Notes: generated by a model not told the origin, from the sequence alone. A stretch of 38,073 nucleotides of DNA from Acidobacteriota bacterium (GCA_021813555.1 JAKAKG010000037.1:1-38073); one strand, 5' to 3'. Shown: positions 11,629 to 22,045, counted from the first letter of the stretch. Translations and numbers: made by a program.

Positions 11629-11734
11629 GCGCCCTTCACTTCCCCCAGTCGTACAGCATAAGCAACAAACGGCTCCGGCTCAAGGGGCGGGCGCTCAAAA
11701 GCCCGCTGTCCCTCTGTTAGCCGGCGGCGGCGCT

Positions 11735-13108
11735 TCAGGTCACGGGAGCCAGCCGCGCGGAAAAGTGACGGAGGAAGGGCGGCTCCTCCACGATGCGGTA
11801 GCCCCCGTAGGTCCCTTTCCGCCGCATGATCTCACCCGCCACCTCGGCCACGTAGCCCAGATGGTTGTCGGTATAGACCCGGCGGGGCACGGCGAGCCGG
11901 ACCAGTTCCAGGTCCGCCCCTTGGAAGGTCCCGTCGGGCAGCGTTCGGCCGAACATGAGGGAGCCGATCTCCACGCCGCGCACGCCGCCTTCGGCGTAGA
12001 GGGCCACCGTGAGGCTCTGGGCCGGGAGGCCCTCGGGGGCGATGTGCGGAAAGGCGCCGCGGGCGTCGAGGTACACCGCGTGCCCCCCCGTGGGTTCAAG
12101 GATGGGCATCCCGGCCGCCTTGAGCGCCTCCCCGAATCGCGCCACCTGCCCGATGCGCGCCGCGAGGTAGGCTTCGTCCTGGACCTCTTCAAGGCCCGTC
12201 GCCAGCGCCTCCAGATCGCGCCCGGCCAGGCCGCCGTACGTGGGAAATCCCTCACGCAGAATGAGGGCGCTCTTCAGCCGCACGGCCAGGGCGCCATCCC
12301 TCAGTGCCAGGAAGCCTCCGATGTTGCCCAGGCCGTCCTTTTTGGCGCTCATGGTGGCCCCGTCCGCGCAGGCGAACATGGCCCTGGCGATCTCGCCCAC
12401 GGTCATGGCTTTGCATGCTTCTTCGCGCTGCTGGATGAACCAGGCGTTCTCGGCGAACCGGCAGGCGTCCAGGAAGAAGGGCACGCCGTGGGCCCGGCAG
12501 AGGGCCGACGCGCCCCGGATGTTTTCCAGGGATACGGGCTGCCCGCCTCCCGTGTTGTTGGTGACCGTGAGCATGCAGAGGGGGACCTTCTCCCGCCCCT
12601 TGGCCTTGAGCAAGGCTTCCAGGCGGTCCAGATCCATGTTTCCCTTAAAGGGCAGGCGGGCGTGGAGGTCATGGCCCTCGGGAACCACCAGGTCCACGGC
12701 CTCGGCGCCGAAGAACTCAATGTTGGCCCGGGTCGTGTCGAAGTGGCTGTTGCTCGGGATCACGAGGCCCGGCTTGGAGATCTCCGAGAAGAGGATATTC
12801 TCGGCCGCGCGCCCCTGGTGCGTGGGCAGCACGTGCTCCATGCCCGTGATGCCCTTCACCACGTCGTAGAAGCGAAACCACGAGCGGGCCTGGGCGTAGG
12901 ACTCGTCCCCCCGCATGAGCGCCGACCACTGGCGGTCGCTCATGGCTCCGGTACCCGAATCGGTGAGGAGGTCGATGAAGACGGCCTCCGCGGGGACGAG
13001 GAAGAGGTTGTACCCTGCCTGTTCGAGGAGGCGCAGGCGCTCTTCCCTTGAGGTCTGGCGGATCGCCTCGACCATTTTGATGCGGTACGGCTCCGGATTG
13101 TGCTGCAT
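11735..13108 (-). CDS. tnaA: tryptophanase (tryptophan indole-lyase)
   Basis: This PLP enzyme of the tryptophanase/tyrosine phenol-lyase family would split L-tryptophan into indole, pyruvate and ammonia. The 457 residues align along the whole family: IDLLTDSGTGAMSD, PTHQGR, TGGGQPVS and SAKKD, whose second lysine (Lys257) binds PLP. Three positions separate the two activities. Tyrosine phenol-lyase has Thr124, Arg381 and Phe448. Here they are Asp124 (FDTT), Ile381 (VEIGS) and His448 (LRHF), as in tryptophanase, where the Asp and His are Asp137 and His463 of E. coli. Tyr71 is kept. No tnaB transporter or TnaC-like leader peptide is visible; the ATG follows AGGGGGGTG. The function is assigned from family residues only. 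Confidence 0.9.
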   Translation of the reverse strand: MQHNPEPYRIKMVEAIRQTSREERLRLLEQAGYNLFLVPAEAVFIDLLTDSGTGAMSDRQWSALMRGDESYAQARSWFRFYDVVKGITGMEHVLPTHQGRAAENILFSEISKPGLVIPSNSHFDTTRANIEFFGAEAVDLVVPEGHDLHARLPFKGNMDLDRLEALLKAKGREKVPLCMLTVTNNTGGGQPVSLENIRGASALCRAHGVPFFLDACRFAENAWFIQQREEACKAMTVGEIARAMFACADGATMSAKKDGLGNIGGFLALRDGALAVRLKSALILREGFPTYGGLAGRDLEALATGLEEVQDEAYLAARIGQVARFGEALKAAGMPILEPTGGHAVYLDARGAFPHIAPEGLPAQSLTVALYAEGGVRGVEIGSLMFGRTLPDGTFQGADLELVRLAVPRRVYTDNHLGYVAEVAGEIMRRKGTYGGYRIVEEPPFLRHFSARLAPVT

Positions 13109-13214
13109 GGATCACCCCCCTGTAACTTCTGGCTGGAACCCTGGTGGATGGGGAGCCCGGGGCACAGCCTACCGCCGCCAGGGCGAATCCGGCCTTCCCC
13201 GTCCCGTCCCCGTT

Positions 13215-16037
13215 CTATTTTCTGCCGCCAAGGAGCCTCTTGAGATAGGCTCCCGTGGGCGAGGCCTCTACCATGGCTACGTCTTCGGGTGTGCCGCGGG
13301 CCACCACGTAGCCTCCCGCGTCACCGCCCTCGGGCCCGAGCTCGATGATGTGGTCCGCGCACTTGATGACGTCCAGGTTGTGCTCAATGACCACCACCGT
13401 GTTTCCCGTGTCCACCAAGCGCTGGAGGACCTCCAAAAGGCACCGCACGTCCTCGAAGTGAAGGCCCGTCGTGGGCTCGTCCAACACGTACAGGGTACTG
13501 CCTGTGGCGCGCCGGGACAACTCCCTGGCGAGCTTGATGCGCTGGGCCTCCCCTCCCGAGAGGGTCGTGGCCTGCTGGCCCAGGTGGACGTACCCCAAAC
13601 CCACGTCTTCGAGGGTCCTCAGCTTCTTGGCCACGAGAGGAACCTTGTCGAACAGGAGGAGCGCCTCGCTCACGGTCATGTCCAGGACTTCGGCGATGGT
13701 CTTGCCCTTGAATCGCACCTCCAGCGTCTCACGGTTGTACCGCCGGCCTTTGCACGTCTCGCAGGTGACGTACACGTCCGGCAGGAAGTGCATCTCGATC
13801 TTCAAGACGCCGTCGCCCTGGCAGGCCTCGCAGCGGCCCCCTTTCACGTTGAAGGAGAAGCGGCCGGGTTTGTACCCGCGGGCCCGGGCCTCGGGAACCT
13901 GCGCGAAGAGGTCCCTGATGGGGGTGAAGAGCCCCGTATACGTGGCCGGATTGCTGCGGGGCGTGCGCCCGATGGGCGCCTGGTCGATCTCGATGACCTT
14001 GTCCAGGAGCGGCCAGCCTTCGATGCTCCGGTGCGCGCCGGGCCGGTCCACGCCGTGGTACACCTTCTGCACGAGCCCCTTGTAGAGGACCTCGTGCACC
14101 AGGGTGGACTTGCCCGAACCGGACACCCCCGCCACGACGGTGAGCGTGCCCAAGGGGATGGACACGTCGATATCCTTCAGATTGTTTTCTTGCGCCCCTC
14201 GCACCCAAAGAGCTCCGCGGGAGGGCCGGCGCTTGGCCGGGACGGGAACGCTGCGGCGCCCCGAGAGATAGGCACCCGTGAGAGAGCGCGGTTGGGCGCA
14301 CAGGTCCGGCACCGTGCCTTGGGCCACCACTTCGCCCCCCAGCACGCCCGCACCCGGCCCCAAGTCCAAGACGTGGTCCGCGGTGCGGATGGTCTCCTCG
14401 TCGTGCTCCACCACCACCACCGTGTTGCCCAAGTCTCGCATGGCCTCCAGGGTGTCCAGGAGCTTGCGGTTGTCCCTGGGATGCAGGCCGATGGATGGCT
14501 CGTCCAGAACGTAGAGAACCCCCGTGAGCTGGCTGCCCACCTGGGTCGCGAGCCGAATGCGCTGGCTCTCTCCCCCCGAGAGGGTCGTGGCTGACCGAGA
14601 AAGGGCCAGGTACCCGAGCCCCACGTTCTCCAAAAAGGTCAGCCGGCTGCGAATCTCCTTCAGAATCAGGCGGGCGATCTCCCGGTCCCGGGCGCCCAGG
14701 TTCAGGCCCTCAATAGCCTGCCGCGCCTGGCTCACGGGCAGGGCACTGAAGGAGGCGATGTTGTAGGCTCCCACCCGCACGGAAAGGGCCTCGGGCTTCA
14801 GGCGCAGCCCGGAGCAAGCGGGGCAGGGGTTGGAGGACATGTAGGCCTCGATTTCTCCCCGGGACAGGTCCGACTTGGTTTCCTTATAGCGGCGCAGGAG
14901 GTTGGGAACGATCCCTTCGAAGGCGTGCTGGAACTGGTAGCGGCTCGTGTCCCGTTTCACGTCGTAGGCGATCTTCTTGCCGTTGGTGCCGTAGAGGACG
15001 GCGCGCCGCGCCTCCTCAGGAAGTTTGCTCCAGGGGGTCTTGAGGGAGAAGTTCATCTCGCGTCCCAGCCCCTCCAGCATCTCCCGGTACCAGAAGCCTC
15101 CCTCCACGGGCCACGGCGCCAGAACCCCCTGGGCGATGGACAGGGACGGGTTGGGCACGATCTTGGAGGGGTCGAGCTCCATCTTCACCCCCAAGCCCGA
15201 ACAGTCCGGACAGGCGCCGTGGGGGCTGTTGAAGGAGAAAAGGCGCGGCTCCATCTCTGGCAGGGCCGTCTGGCACGTGGGGCAGGAGAGCCGCTCGGAG
15301 AAAAGCTGGTTCTCCTCCGAGTCCAGGCGGTGGACCACCATGAGGCCCTCCCCCTTCTGCAGGGCCAGCTCTACCGATTCCGTGAGGCGGCCCTGGATCC
15401 CCGCTTTGATGACGAGCCGGTCCACCACCACCTCGATGGTATGCGCCTTGTACCGGGCCAGGTCGGCGATCCCCTCCAGCTCCACCACCTTGCCGTCCAC
15501 CCGGGCCCTGACGAAGCCTTCTCGCAGCAGGTCCAGGAAGAGTTTGCGGTATTCGCCCTTCCGGCCCCGGACCACGGGCGCCAGGACGAAGATCTTTTCC
15601 CCCTCGGGGAAGGCCAGGACCGCGTCCACCATCTGCTGGACCGTCTGGCTCTCGATGGGCCGCCCGCACTTGGGGCAGAAGGGTTTGCCGATGCGGGCGA
15701 AGAGCACGCGAAGGTAGTCGTAAATCTCCGTCACCGTGCCCACCGTGGACCGCGGGTTGTGGGAGGTGCTCTTCTGCTCGATGGAGATGGCCGGCGAGAG
15801 CCCCTCGATGGCGTCCACGTCGGGCTTTTCCATCAAGTCCAGGAACTGGCGGGCATAGGCCGAAAGGCTCTCCACGTAGCGCCGCTGACCCTCCGCGTAG
15901 AGCGTGTCAAAGGCCAAGGAGGACTTTCCCGAGCCCGAAAGTCCCGTGATGACCACCAGCTTGTTTTTAGGAAGGACCACGTCCAGGTTTTTGAGGTTGT
16001 GCTCCCGGGCGCCTCTGATGTGAATGTGTTCCATCAT
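13215..16037 (-). CDS. uvrA: excinuclease ABC subunit A
   Basis: UvrA is the damage-recognition ATPase of nucleotide excision repair. The 940-residue protein has the standard architecture: a first ABC ATPase with Walker [13 protein letters not shown] (about residue 32), the UvrB-interaction and DNA-binding insertions, and signature [12 protein letters not shown]. The second ABC ATPase has Walker [11 protein letters not shown] and signature [12 protein letters not shown]. Zinc-binding pairs CPTC/CPDC and CEAC/CETC are present, the latter in the second ATPase. It starts [20 protein letters not shown], with GGAGG just upstream. uvrB is not nearby, and I see no terminator after the stop. Confidence 0.98.
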   Translation of the reverse strand: MMEHIHIRGAREHNLKNLDVVLPKNKLVVITGLSGSGKSSLAFDTLYAEGQRRYVESLSAYARQFLDLMEKPDVDAIEGLSPAISIEQKSTSHNPRSTVGTVTEIYDYLRVLFARIGKPFCPKCGRPIESQTVQQMVDAVLAFPEGEKIFVLAPVVRGRKGEYRKLFLDLLREGFVRARVDGKVVELEGIADLARYKAHTIEVVVDRLVIKAGIQGRLTESVELALQKGEGLMVVHRLDSEENQLFSERLSCPTCQTALPEMEPRLFSFNSPHGACPDCSGLGVKMELDPSKIVPNPSLSIAQGVLAPWPVEGGFWYREMLEGLGREMNFSLKTPWSKLPEEARRAVLYGTNGKKIAYDVKRDTSRYQFQHAFEGIVPNLLRRYKETKSDLSRGEIEAYMSSNPCPACSGLRLKPEALSVRVGAYNIASFSALPVSQARQAIEGLNLGARDREIARLILKEIRSRLTFLENVGLGYLALSRSATTLSGGESQRIRLATQVGSQLTGVLYVLDEPSIGLHPRDNRKLLDTLEAMRDLGNTVVVVEHDEETIRTADHVLDLGPGAGVLGGEVVAQGTVPDLCAQPRSLTGAYLSGRRSVPVPAKRRPSRGALWVRGAQENNLKDIDVSIPLGTLTVVAGVSGSGKSTLVHEVLYKGLVQKVYHGVDRPGAHRSIEGWPLLDKVIEIDQAPIGRTPRSNPATYTGLFTPIRDLFAQVPEARARGYKPGRFSFNVKGGRCEACQGDGVLKIEMHFLPDVYVTCETCKGRRYNRETLEVRFKGKTIAEVLDMTVSEALLLFDKVPLVAKKLRTLEDVGLGYVHLGQQATTLSGGEAQRIKLARELSRRATGSTLYVLDEPTTGLHFEDVRCLLEVLQRLVDTGNTVVVIEHNLDVIKCADHIIELGPEGGDAGGYVVARGTPEDVAMVEASPTGAYLKRLLGGRK

Positions 16038-16148
16038 ACCTCCGAAACTTCCATGCTATCACAGACTTGGCGCCTTGGCCAGGGAGCATGGCGAGGCACC
16101 GTTCAGGGGGGCCGGGGCCGCCTCCCGCACCGGGCGCCGGTTACCACT

Positions 16149-16183
16149 AACAAAGCGGAGGGGCCTTGATTCGACCCCTCCGC
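16149..16183 (-). terminator. rho-independent terminator after the DUF4097 gene
   Basis: A perfect 9-bp inverted repeat, GCGGAGGGG (16155-16163) and CCCCTCCGC (16175-16183), encloses an 11-nt loop. Read on the minus strand, the stem is followed by TTTGTTAG. It lies 35 bp after the stop of the minus-strand DUF4097 gene and upstream of uvrA, so it separates the two transcripts. Confidence 0.7.
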
Positions 16184-16217
16184 CAGGAGGTTTCCAGTTG
16201 GAGGTGCACACACTGCG

Positions 16218-17048
16218 TTACGAGGCCGACTTGATCTCGATGCTCCCGTTGACGGTCTCCACGGTGAGGGTCGCCCCGCCGCCGTTCAAGTTCCCCGAGA
16301 GGCTGTGCTTCTCCGCCGCCAGGCCCGGCAGGCCGCTGCGGATGGATCCGTTCACGTTCTCCGCCTCGATCCTCAGGGCCGCCTTCGATGGAATCGCCAG
16401 CGCCACATGCCCGTTCACGGTCTCCACGTGTCCCGCCCCGGGGGCCAGCCCCAACAGGGATCCTTCCACGGAGCCGTTGGTGGAACTCACGTCGCCCACC
16501 TGGTCAGCGGCGAAGCGGATGCGCCCGTTGACGGTGGTGGCGCTGAGCACCGCGGCTCCCTCCACGCGGATGGTGCCGTTGGTGGCCTCGCAGGCCACCT
16601 CCGAGCCGGGAGCGTCCACGTCCATGGACCCGTTCACTCCTGAGAGCTTCAGCTTCGTGCCCCGGGGCACCTCGACGGTATAGTCCACGGCCAGATACAC
16701 ACCGGCCCCGAAGAGCATCCCGCTCGGGCTGGAGGGGTACCGGGTGGTGATGGAAATGGCCTTGGGGGAGCTCTCGACGGCCACCGTGAGTTTGGACAAG
16801 CCCTCCCGGGCCTTGCTCTCGTCCAGGGCCTTGGCCCGCTTCACGGCCACGAGATGGACCGAGTGTCCCTCCACGGCCCGCACCGTCACGTCGCCATTCA
16901 CGTTCTCGAGGGATAAGCTCCCCCCCTGTTCCAGGGGAATCGTTTGTTCCTGCCGGTCCGTAGCCGAGGCGCTCAGCAATGCCTGCGCGCACCCCACGGT
17001 CATCCACAGGAACAGTGCCATCATCGCAACCGCTAGCTGGCGTTTCAT
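16218..17048 (-). CDS. DUF4097-family exported beta-solenoid protein
   Basis: The 276-residue protein starts at the ATG at 17048, which has GGAGGTGGATC upstream. The N-terminus MKRQLAVAMMALFLWMTVGC is a signal peptide ending in a possible but weak lipobox (TVGC). The body is a ladder of short repeats built round Asn-Gly: NVNGDVTV, GVNGSMDV, ATNGTIRV, TVNGRIRF, STNGSVEG, TVNGHVAL, NVNGSIRS and TVNGSIEI. This is the signature of DUF4097, a putative adhesin-like family expected to form a beta-solenoid. Its biological role is not established; such genes are often near envelope-stress regulators, but none is present here. It is monocistronic by position, with a terminator downstream. Confidence 0.85.
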   Translation of the reverse strand: MKRQLAVAMMALFLWMTVGCAQALLSASATDRQEQTIPLEQGGSLSLENVNGDVTVRAVEGHSVHLVAVKRAKALDESKAREGLSKLTVAVESSPKAISITTRYPSSPSGMLFGAGVYLAVDYTVEVPRGTKLKLSGVNGSMDVDAPGSEVACEATNGTIRVEGAAVLSATTVNGRIRFAADQVGDVSSTNGSVEGSLLGLAPGAGHVETVNGHVALAIPSKAALRIEAENVNGSIRSGLPGLAAEKHSLSGNLNGGGATLTVETVNGSIEIKSAS

Positions 17049-17251
17049 GATCCACCTCCTCACGCCCGTTTCTTTAAACGCAGGGCTGAGGACCAAGGTT
17101 TCACGGAGCCCTTCCCAGCCAACCTGCCTGCTCCTCCGAATGCCCGTGTTCCATGGGGAAGGCGCCTGAGGTACACTAACGGCCTTCGCGGCCCCCGAGA
17201 AGCGGGAGCTCGCGATTCGGTGTTCCGTCCCTGTGTGAGGAGAAACGACCC

Positions 17252-17821
17252 ATGCACCTGAAACCCTTCGCGATCCCGGCGGCGCTGCTCCTGGCCTGCC
17301 TTGGCCTTGCCTGCTCCAAGCCCGCCACCCCCAACAACCAATCCCAGACGGGACAGGTCGCCGCCCCGGCGGCCGCGTCCGAATCCACCGCCTCGCCCGC
17401 CCCCTCCGACCCCATTCAGAAGGCCGTCTACACCTACCTCCAGGATGTGCGCCAGCTGAACCTGTCCAAGATGGACGTGGCGGTGACGGGCCAGAAGATC
17501 GAAGGGAACAAGGCCACCTGCGACGTTACCTTCACCGTGAAGGGCGGGGGCATGACGCCCATGGAATACACCTACGATCTGGCCCAGGAAAACGGCGCCT
17601 GGAAGGTCACCTCGTCCAAATCCAAAAGCGGCGCCCACGGCGGCGGCATGCCCCCGGGCACGGGCGAGATGCCTCCCGGCCACCCCGCCATGGGAGGCGA
17701 GGGCGCTCCCTCAGGGATGCCCGCCCACGGAGACACCACGGGCCTTCCGGCGGGCCACCCTCCGGTGGACGCCCAGCCCGCCCCGGCACCGGCTCCCGCG
17801 GCTGCACCCAAGGCCAACTAG
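17252..17821 (+). CDS. small lipoprotein with Ala/Pro/Gly-rich tail, function unknown
   Basis: The 189-residue protein has a clean lipoprotein signal: MHLKPFAIPAALLLACLGLACS, with lipobox LAC at Cys21. An Ala/Ser/Thr/Pro-rich linker follows. A compact domain of about 75 residues (roughly 52-125) begins DPIQKAVYTYLQDVRQLNLS and contains TCDVTFTVKGGG and WKVTSSKS. This resembles small DUF4878/NTF2-like lipoprotein domains in layout, but I cannot assign a family. The C-terminal third is low complexity, rich in Gly, Met, Pro and Ala with repeated GHP motifs. GAGGAG precedes the ATG. It stands alone on the plus strand with its own terminator. Confidence 0.85.
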   Translation: MHLKPFAIPAALLLACLGLACSKPATPNNQSQTGQVAAPAAASESTASPAPSDPIQKAVYTYLQDVRQLNLSKMDVAVTGQKIEGNKATCDVTFTVKGGGMTPMEYTYDLAQENGAWKVTSSKSKSGAHGGGMPPGTGEMPPGHPAMGGEGAPSGMPAHGDTTGLPAGHPPVDAQPAPAPAPAAAPKAN

Positions 17822-17843
17822 GCCCGTGACGGTTTGAAAACCT

Positions 17844-17870
17844 GGCCCGGCTTCATGCCGGGCCTTTTTT
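17844..17870 (+). terminator. rho-independent terminator of the lipoprotein gene
   Basis: The perfect 8-bp stem GGCCCGGC / GCCGGGCC with a 5-nt loop (TTCAT) is followed directly by six T residues, 22 nt after the lipoprotein stop codon. radA ends on the other strand eight bases further on; the reverse strand has no matching T run. Confidence 0.92.
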
Positions 17871-17877
17871 CTTGAGG

Positions 17878-19233
17878 TTACGGCAGGAGCAAAGCGAGGG
17901 CTTCGTCGAGCCGGGTGACGGGGTGCAGGGTGATCCCCCTGGGAGGGTTCTCCAGGCGCTTGTGGTCGGAGGCGGGAAGGAGGCAGCGCGTGAAGCCCAG
18001 CGCCGCAGCCTCAACCGCCCGGGCGCGGGCCGAGCCCACGCCTCGGATCTCGCCCGCGAGGCCCACTTCGCCGAAGGCCGCCAGCTCGGACGGGAGGGCC
18101 TCACCCCGGTAGGCCGAGGCCACGGCCATGCACAGGGGCAGGTCCAGGGCCGGTTCGTCCAGCTCCACGCCGCCCACCACGTTCACGAAGAGATCCCGGT
18201 CCCCCATGGTCATTCGGGCCGCTCGCTCCAGCACGGCGGTGAGGAGCTGGACGCGGTTGCGGTCCAGCCCCAGGCTCATGCGCTTGGCCAAGCCGAAAGC
18301 AGAGGGACTGGTAAGGGCCTGGATCTCGAAGAGGAGGGGCCGCGTCCCCTGAACGGCCACGCCGATGATAGAACCTGGAACGTGCAGGGGCCGGTCTGCC
18401 AGGAGGGCCGCCGAAGGGTTCTCCACTTCTTTGAGGCCTTCTCCGGTCATGTCCAGGAGGGCCAGTTCGGAGGTGGCGCCGAAGCGGTTCTTTTGCGCCC
18501 TGAGCACCTTCAGGTGGCGGTACTTCTCCCCCTCCAGGTAGAGGACCGTATCCACCATGTGCTCCAGGGCCTTGGGGCCGGCGATCATGCCGTCCTTCGT
18601 GATGTGGCCCACCATCACCACCGGCATGCCCCGCCCTTTGGCCACTTCGATGAGGCGCGCCGAGCACTCCCTCACCTGAGAGAGAGACCCGGGCGTGGCG
18701 CTCAGGGCCGAGGTGCCCGCGGTTTGGATGGAGTCCACGGCCAGGGCGGCGGGAGCGAGGCGCTCCACCTCCCCGAGGATGGCTTCGAGGGACGTCTCGG
18801 CGTAGAGATTCAGGGTCGACGATTCGATGCCCAGCCGGCCGGCGCGGGCGGCCACTTGAGCCAGGGACTCCTCGCCGCTGGCGTAGAGGAGGGTGCGGCC
18901 CCGGGCGAGGTGCCCGAAGAGCTGGAGGAGGAGGGTGGATTTGCCGACCCCCGGATCTCCCCCCAGGAGGGTGACGCCGCCGGGAAAGAGGCCGCCCCCA
19001 AGCACCCGGTCCACCTCGGCCATGCCCGTAGACAGGCGCGCCCCCTCGTCGAAGGACACCTCCGGAAGGGGCGTAGCCCGGCCCGCTTTGCGCGGAAGTC
19101 CCGGTCGCGGCTCCTCGCCTCCCGAGACTTCTTCCACCAGTGTGTTCCACTCGCCGCACCCAGGGCAGCGCCCCATCCACTTAGGGCTCTGAGTCCCGCA
19201 CGACTGGCACACGAACACCGTCGAGGACTTCAA
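17878..19233 (-). CDS. radA: DNA repair protein RadA
   Basis: RadA (Sms) is a RecA-like ATPase that drives branch migration in recombinational repair. Domains in order: a C4 zinc finger (CQSCG and CPGCGEW), the ATPase core with Walker A GDPGVGKSTLL, the RadA motif KNRFG, and a C-terminal Lon-protease-like domain, which lacks protease function in this family. The start is uncertain. No ATG is available; I chose the TTG at 19233, giving 451 residues starting MKSSTVFVCQSC. A TTG at 19255-19257 would add eight residues, but it falls in an intergenic-type repeat. It follows pyrC by about 58 nt and is probably the last gene of the pyrimidine operon. Confidence 0.93.
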   Translation of the reverse strand: MKSSTVFVCQSCGTQSPKWMGRCPGCGEWNTLVEEVSGGEEPRPGLPRKAGRATPLPEVSFDEGARLSTGMAEVDRVLGGGLFPGGVTLLGGDPGVGKSTLLLQLFGHLARGRTLLYASGEESLAQVAARAGRLGIESSTLNLYAETSLEAILGEVERLAPAALAVDSIQTAGTSALSATPGSLSQVRECSARLIEVAKGRGMPVVMVGHITKDGMIAGPKALEHMVDTVLYLEGEKYRHLKVLRAQKNRFGATSELALLDMTGEGLKEVENPSAALLADRPLHVPGSIIGVAVQGTRPLLFEIQALTSPSAFGLAKRMSLGLDRNRVQLLTAVLERAARMTMGDRDLFVNVVGGVELDEPALDLPLCMAVASAYRGEALPSELAAFGEVGLAGEIRGVGSARARAVEAAALGFTRCLLPASDHKRLENPPRGITLHPVTRLDEALALLLP

Positions 19234-19237
19234 GGAA

Positions 19238-19268
19238 TGAACCACCAAGGCACCCAAGCACCGAGAAA
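19238..19268. repeat. CACCAAGG-type short repeat between pyrC and radA
   Basis: The stretch contains CACCAAGG, CACCCAAG and CACCGAGA in tandem (period 8, imperfect). The same kind of sequence occurs in the trpS-flavoprotein gap near 31785-31811. It touches the possible 5' end of radA, which is why I prefer the shorter radA start. Confidence 0.55.
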
Positions 19269-19291
19269 TAGCTGGGGGGTAAGTCTCCTTG

Positions 19292-20569
19292 TCATCTCGC
19301 CGGGTACACCCTGCCGGCGATGACCACGGCCACCACGGCCCCTTTGAGTTTCATCCCCAGGAAGGGCGTGTTCTTGCTCAGGGACTTGATGTCCTCGGCC
19401 TTGAGACGCGTCTCTTTGCGCAGGGAAAAGAGGGTGAGATCCGCCTCCACCCCGGGAGCGATCTTTCCCTTGTCCGTCAGGCCCAGCAGGCGCGCGGGGG
19501 CGCAGGAGAAGGCGTCCACCATGCGCTTGAGGGAAATGCGGTCGGTCTTCACGAGGCGGTCCAGCGCCAGGGGGACGGCCGTCTGGAGGCCGATGATCCC
19601 GTTGGGGGCCCGGTCGAACTCCACCATCTTCTCCTCGTAGGCGTGGGGGGCGTGGTCCGTGACGATGGCGTCGAGAGTGCCGTCGGCCAGGCCCTCGATG
19701 ACCGCATCCACGTCGTCCTTGCCCCTCAAAGGAGGGTTCATCTTGGCGTTCGTGTCGAACCCCAGCACCGCCTCGTCCGTGAGGGTGAAGTGGTGGGGCG
19801 TAGCCTCGGCGGTGACGGGAAGGCGCTTTTTCTTGGCGGCGCGTATGGCCTCCACGCCCAGCCGGGTGGAGACGTGGGCGATGTGGACTCGCTGTCCCGT
19901 GAGGCGCGCCAGGGAAATGTCGCGGCGGATGGGGATGACTTCGGCCTCGGCGGGGATGCCCTTGAGTCCCAGGCGCACCGAAACCGTGCCCTCGTGCATG
20001 GAGCCCTCTCCCGCCAGATCCGGGTCCTCGCAGTGGTCGATGACCAGCAGCCCCAGGGAGCCCGCGTATTCCATGGCCCGGCGCATGACCGAGGCCTTCA
20101 CCACGGGCTTGCCGTCGTCCGAGAGGGCCCGGACGCCGGCCTCTCTCAGCTCCGCATAGGGGGCCAGCTCCTCGCCCTTGGACTCTTTCGTGATGGCACC
20201 GATGGGATAGACACGGACGGGACTCACGGCCCTGGCCCGGTCCAGAATGAAACGGGTCACGGAGGCGCTGTCGTTGACGGGGTCCGTATTGGGCATGCAG
20301 CAGACCCCCGTGAAGCCTCCCGCGAGAGCGGCGGCGAGGCCCGTGGCGATGGTCTCCTTGCGCTCGTAACCGGGCTCCCGCAGGTGCACGTGCATGTCCA
20401 TGAATCCCGGGGCCACGATGAGGCCCGTGGCGTCCAGGACCTCGGCCCCCTTGGCCTCCAGCTTCTTGTCCACGGCCTCCACGCGGCCGTCCTTGATGAG
20501 CACGTCGAGGGTCTCGTCGGTGCCCGAGGAGGGGTCCACCACGCGGCCGTTCTTAATGAGCAGATACAT
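19292..20569 (-). CDS. pyrC: dihydroorotase (class I)
   Basis: Dihydroorotase catalyses the third step of UMP synthesis, closing carbamoyl-aspartate to dihydroorotate. The protein is 425 residues and belongs to the class I (allantoinase-like) amidohydrolases. The metal-binding motif [10 protein letters not shown] has His60 and His62. Further ligands lie in [14 protein letters not shown] and HIAHVS, and the catalytic aspartate is in VTDHAPH. All metal-site motifs appear intact, so it should be an active enzyme rather than the inactive pyrC' form found with some PyrB proteins. It overlaps the end of pyrB by 17 nt. Confidence 0.97.
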   Translation of the reverse strand: MYLLIKNGRVVDPSSGTDETLDVLIKDGRVEAVDKKLEAKGAEVLDATGLIVAPGFMDMHVHLREPGYERKETIATGLAAALAGGFTGVCCMPNTDPVNDSASVTRFILDRARAVSPVRVYPIGAITKESKGEELAPYAELREAGVRALSDDGKPVVKASVMRRAMEYAGSLGLLVIDHCEDPDLAGEGSMHEGTVSVRLGLKGIPAEAEVIPIRRDISLARLTGQRVHIAHVSTRLGVEAIRAAKKKRLPVTAEATPHHFTLTDEAVLGFDTNAKMNPPLRGKDDVDAVIEGLADGTLDAIVTDHAPHAYEEKMVEFDRAPNGIIGLQTAVPLALDRLVKTDRISLKRMVDAFSCAPARLLGLTDKGKIAPGVEADLTLFSLRKETRLKAEDIKSLSKNTPFLGMKLKGAVVAVVIAGRVYPAR

Positions 20570-21491
20570 CTTCCCCTCCGCCCAGCAGGAGGTACAGCAC
20601 GGCCATGCGCACCGACACGCCGTTCTCCACCTGGTCCAGGATCACCGAGTACGGCCCGTCGGCCACCTCGGAGGCGATTTCCACCCCCCGGTTCATGGGC
20701 CCGGGGTGCATGACGATGACGTCCTTAGCCGCGAGTTTCAGCCGCTCTTCGGTGAGGCCGTAACGCTGGTAGTACTCCATGAGGGAGGGGAAGAGGCCGC
20801 GCTTCTGACGCTCAAGCTGGATGCGCAGCATCATGACCACGTCCTTGCCCTTGATCGCCTCCTCGAACTCCGTGCTCGCCGTCACGCCGAGGCTCTCGAT
20901 GTGCGGCGGAAGCAGAGTGGCGGGGCCGCACACCGTGACCTTGGCACCCATCGTGTTGAGGAGGTGGATGTTGGACCGCACCACGCGGGAGTGGGCGATG
21001 TCCCCCGCGATGAGAACCTTGAGGCCCTTGAAGCCGCCCTTCCGCTGGCGGATGGTCATGGCATCGAGGAGGGCCTGCGTGGGGTGTTCGTGGGCACCGT
21101 CCCCCGCGTTGACGATGGAGGCCTTGGTGAACCCGCTGATGAGCTGGCCTGCGCCGGGGCTGGGGTGCCGCATGACGTAGCAGTCGGGCATCATGCGCTC
21201 GATGTTGAGGATGGTGTCCACGAGAGATTCGCCCTTGCTCACTGAGGATGTGCTGGCGGAGAAGTTGAGGGTGTCGGCGCTCAGGCGCTTCTCGGCGATC
21301 TCGAAGGAGGAGCGGGTGCGGGTGGAATTTTCGAAGAACAGGTTCACCACGAGTTTGGCGCGGAGGGCGGGCACCTTTTTGACGGGACGCGTGGCCACCT
21401 CGGCCATCTTGTCCGCCGTGTCCAGGACGAGGGTGATCTCTTCCGGCGCGAGCCCTTCGATGCCCAGGAGGTGTTTGTGGCGCCAGTTCAT
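20553..21491 (-). CDS. pyrB: aspartate carbamoyltransferase catalytic subunit
   Basis: PyrB transfers the carbamoyl group from carbamoyl phosphate to aspartate, the committed step of pyrimidine synthesis. The 312-residue protein carries the phosphate-binding motif [20 protein letters not shown] (the 80s loop), [14 protein letters not shown], and HPGPMNRG near the end. No pyrI regulatory subunit is adjacent, as usual in pyrR-type operons. The start overlaps the pyrR stop (ATGA) and the end overlaps pyrC, so the three genes are tightly coupled. Confidence 0.97.
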   Translation of the reverse strand: MNWRHKHLLGIEGLAPEEITLVLDTADKMAEVATRPVKKVPALRAKLVVNLFFENSTRTRSSFEIAEKRLSADTLNFSASTSSVSKGESLVDTILNIERMMPDCYVMRHPSPGAGQLISGFTKASIVNAGDGAHEHPTQALLDAMTIRQRKGGFKGLKVLIAGDIAHSRVVRSNIHLLNTMGAKVTVCGPATLLPPHIESLGVTASTEFEEAIKGKDVVMMLRIQLERQKRGLFPSLMEYYQRYGLTEERLKLAAKDVIVMHPGPMNRGVEIASEVADGPYSVILDQVENGVSVRMAVLYLLLGGGEDVSAH

Positions 21492-22045
21492 GGTCTCCCC
21501 TCCTTGGCGGTGATCTGCGTCTCCAACAGGAGCGCGTCCTCGCCGTCAAACTCGGTCAGGTGCAGCTCCACGTGGTCCTCTCGCCGCGTGTTGAGAGAGA
21601 GGCCCACGTAGTCGGCCTGAACGGGCAGTTCCCGGTGGCCGCGGTCCACGAGGACCGCGAGCTGGACTCGGGCCGGGCGCCCCAAGTCCACGAGGGCGTC
21701 GAGGGCCGCGCGGATGGTCCTCCCGGTGAAAAGGACGTCATCCACCAGAACCACCGTCCGCCCTTCGATGTCGAAGTCCACCTGGGTTCCACGGAGGACG
21801 GGAGCCGTCCCCGCGCTGGAGAAATCGTCCCGGTAGAGGTTGATGTCCAGGCTCCCCACGGGCACCTGCACCTTCTCCACCTCGCTGAGCTTGTCCGCGA
21901 TGCGCCGGGCCAGAGGCACGCCCCGCCGGTGGATGCCGATGAGCACCACGCCCTCGCACCCCTGGAGGCGCTCGGCGAGTTCCAGGGCCAGGCGGCCCAG
22001 GGTGCGCTGGATACCCGCCGCGTCGAGGATGGTCTTCCGCTTCAT
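21488..22045 (-). CDS. pyrR: pyrimidine operon regulator / uracil phosphoribosyltransferase PyrR
   Basis: PyrR binds leader RNA of pyrimidine genes when UMP is high and also has some uracil phosphoribosyltransferase activity. The 185 residues start [19 protein letters not shown] and include [15 protein letters not shown]. The PRPP-binding motif [18 protein letters not shown] (about 97-114) is complete. [10 protein letters not shown] near the end is also typical. It is the first gene of pyrR-pyrB-pyrC(-radA), preceded by AAGGAG and a ~97-nt leader, so autoregulation through that leader is likely. Confidence 0.96.
   Translation of the reverse strand: MKRKTILDAAGIQRTLGRLALELAERLQGCEGVVLIGIHRRGVPLARRIADKLSEVEKVQVPVGSLDINLYRDDFSSAGTAPVLRGTQVDFDIEGRTVVLVDDVLFTGRTIRAALDALVDLGRPARVQLAVLVDRGHRELPVQADYVGLSLNTRREDHVELHLTEFDGEDALLLETQITAKEGRP

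Noticed and set aside
11687-11706. Hairpin GCGGGC / GCCCGC between tnaA and the unknown gene upstream of thiS
   Set aside because: Six pairs with an 8-nt loop and no T run on the minus strand. It may help separate the genes but is not a recognisable terminator.
13190-13214. CCCCGTCCCGTCCCCGTTC low-complexity stretch after uvrA, as another tandem array
   Set aside because: The period varies between 5 and 6, so it does not fit the 7-bp arrays and may be chance in GC-rich DNA.
13109-13214. A TnaC-like leader peptide upstream of the tryptophanase
   Set aside because: No short frame with the Trp and Pro residues of TnaC, nor a boxA-like site, was found.
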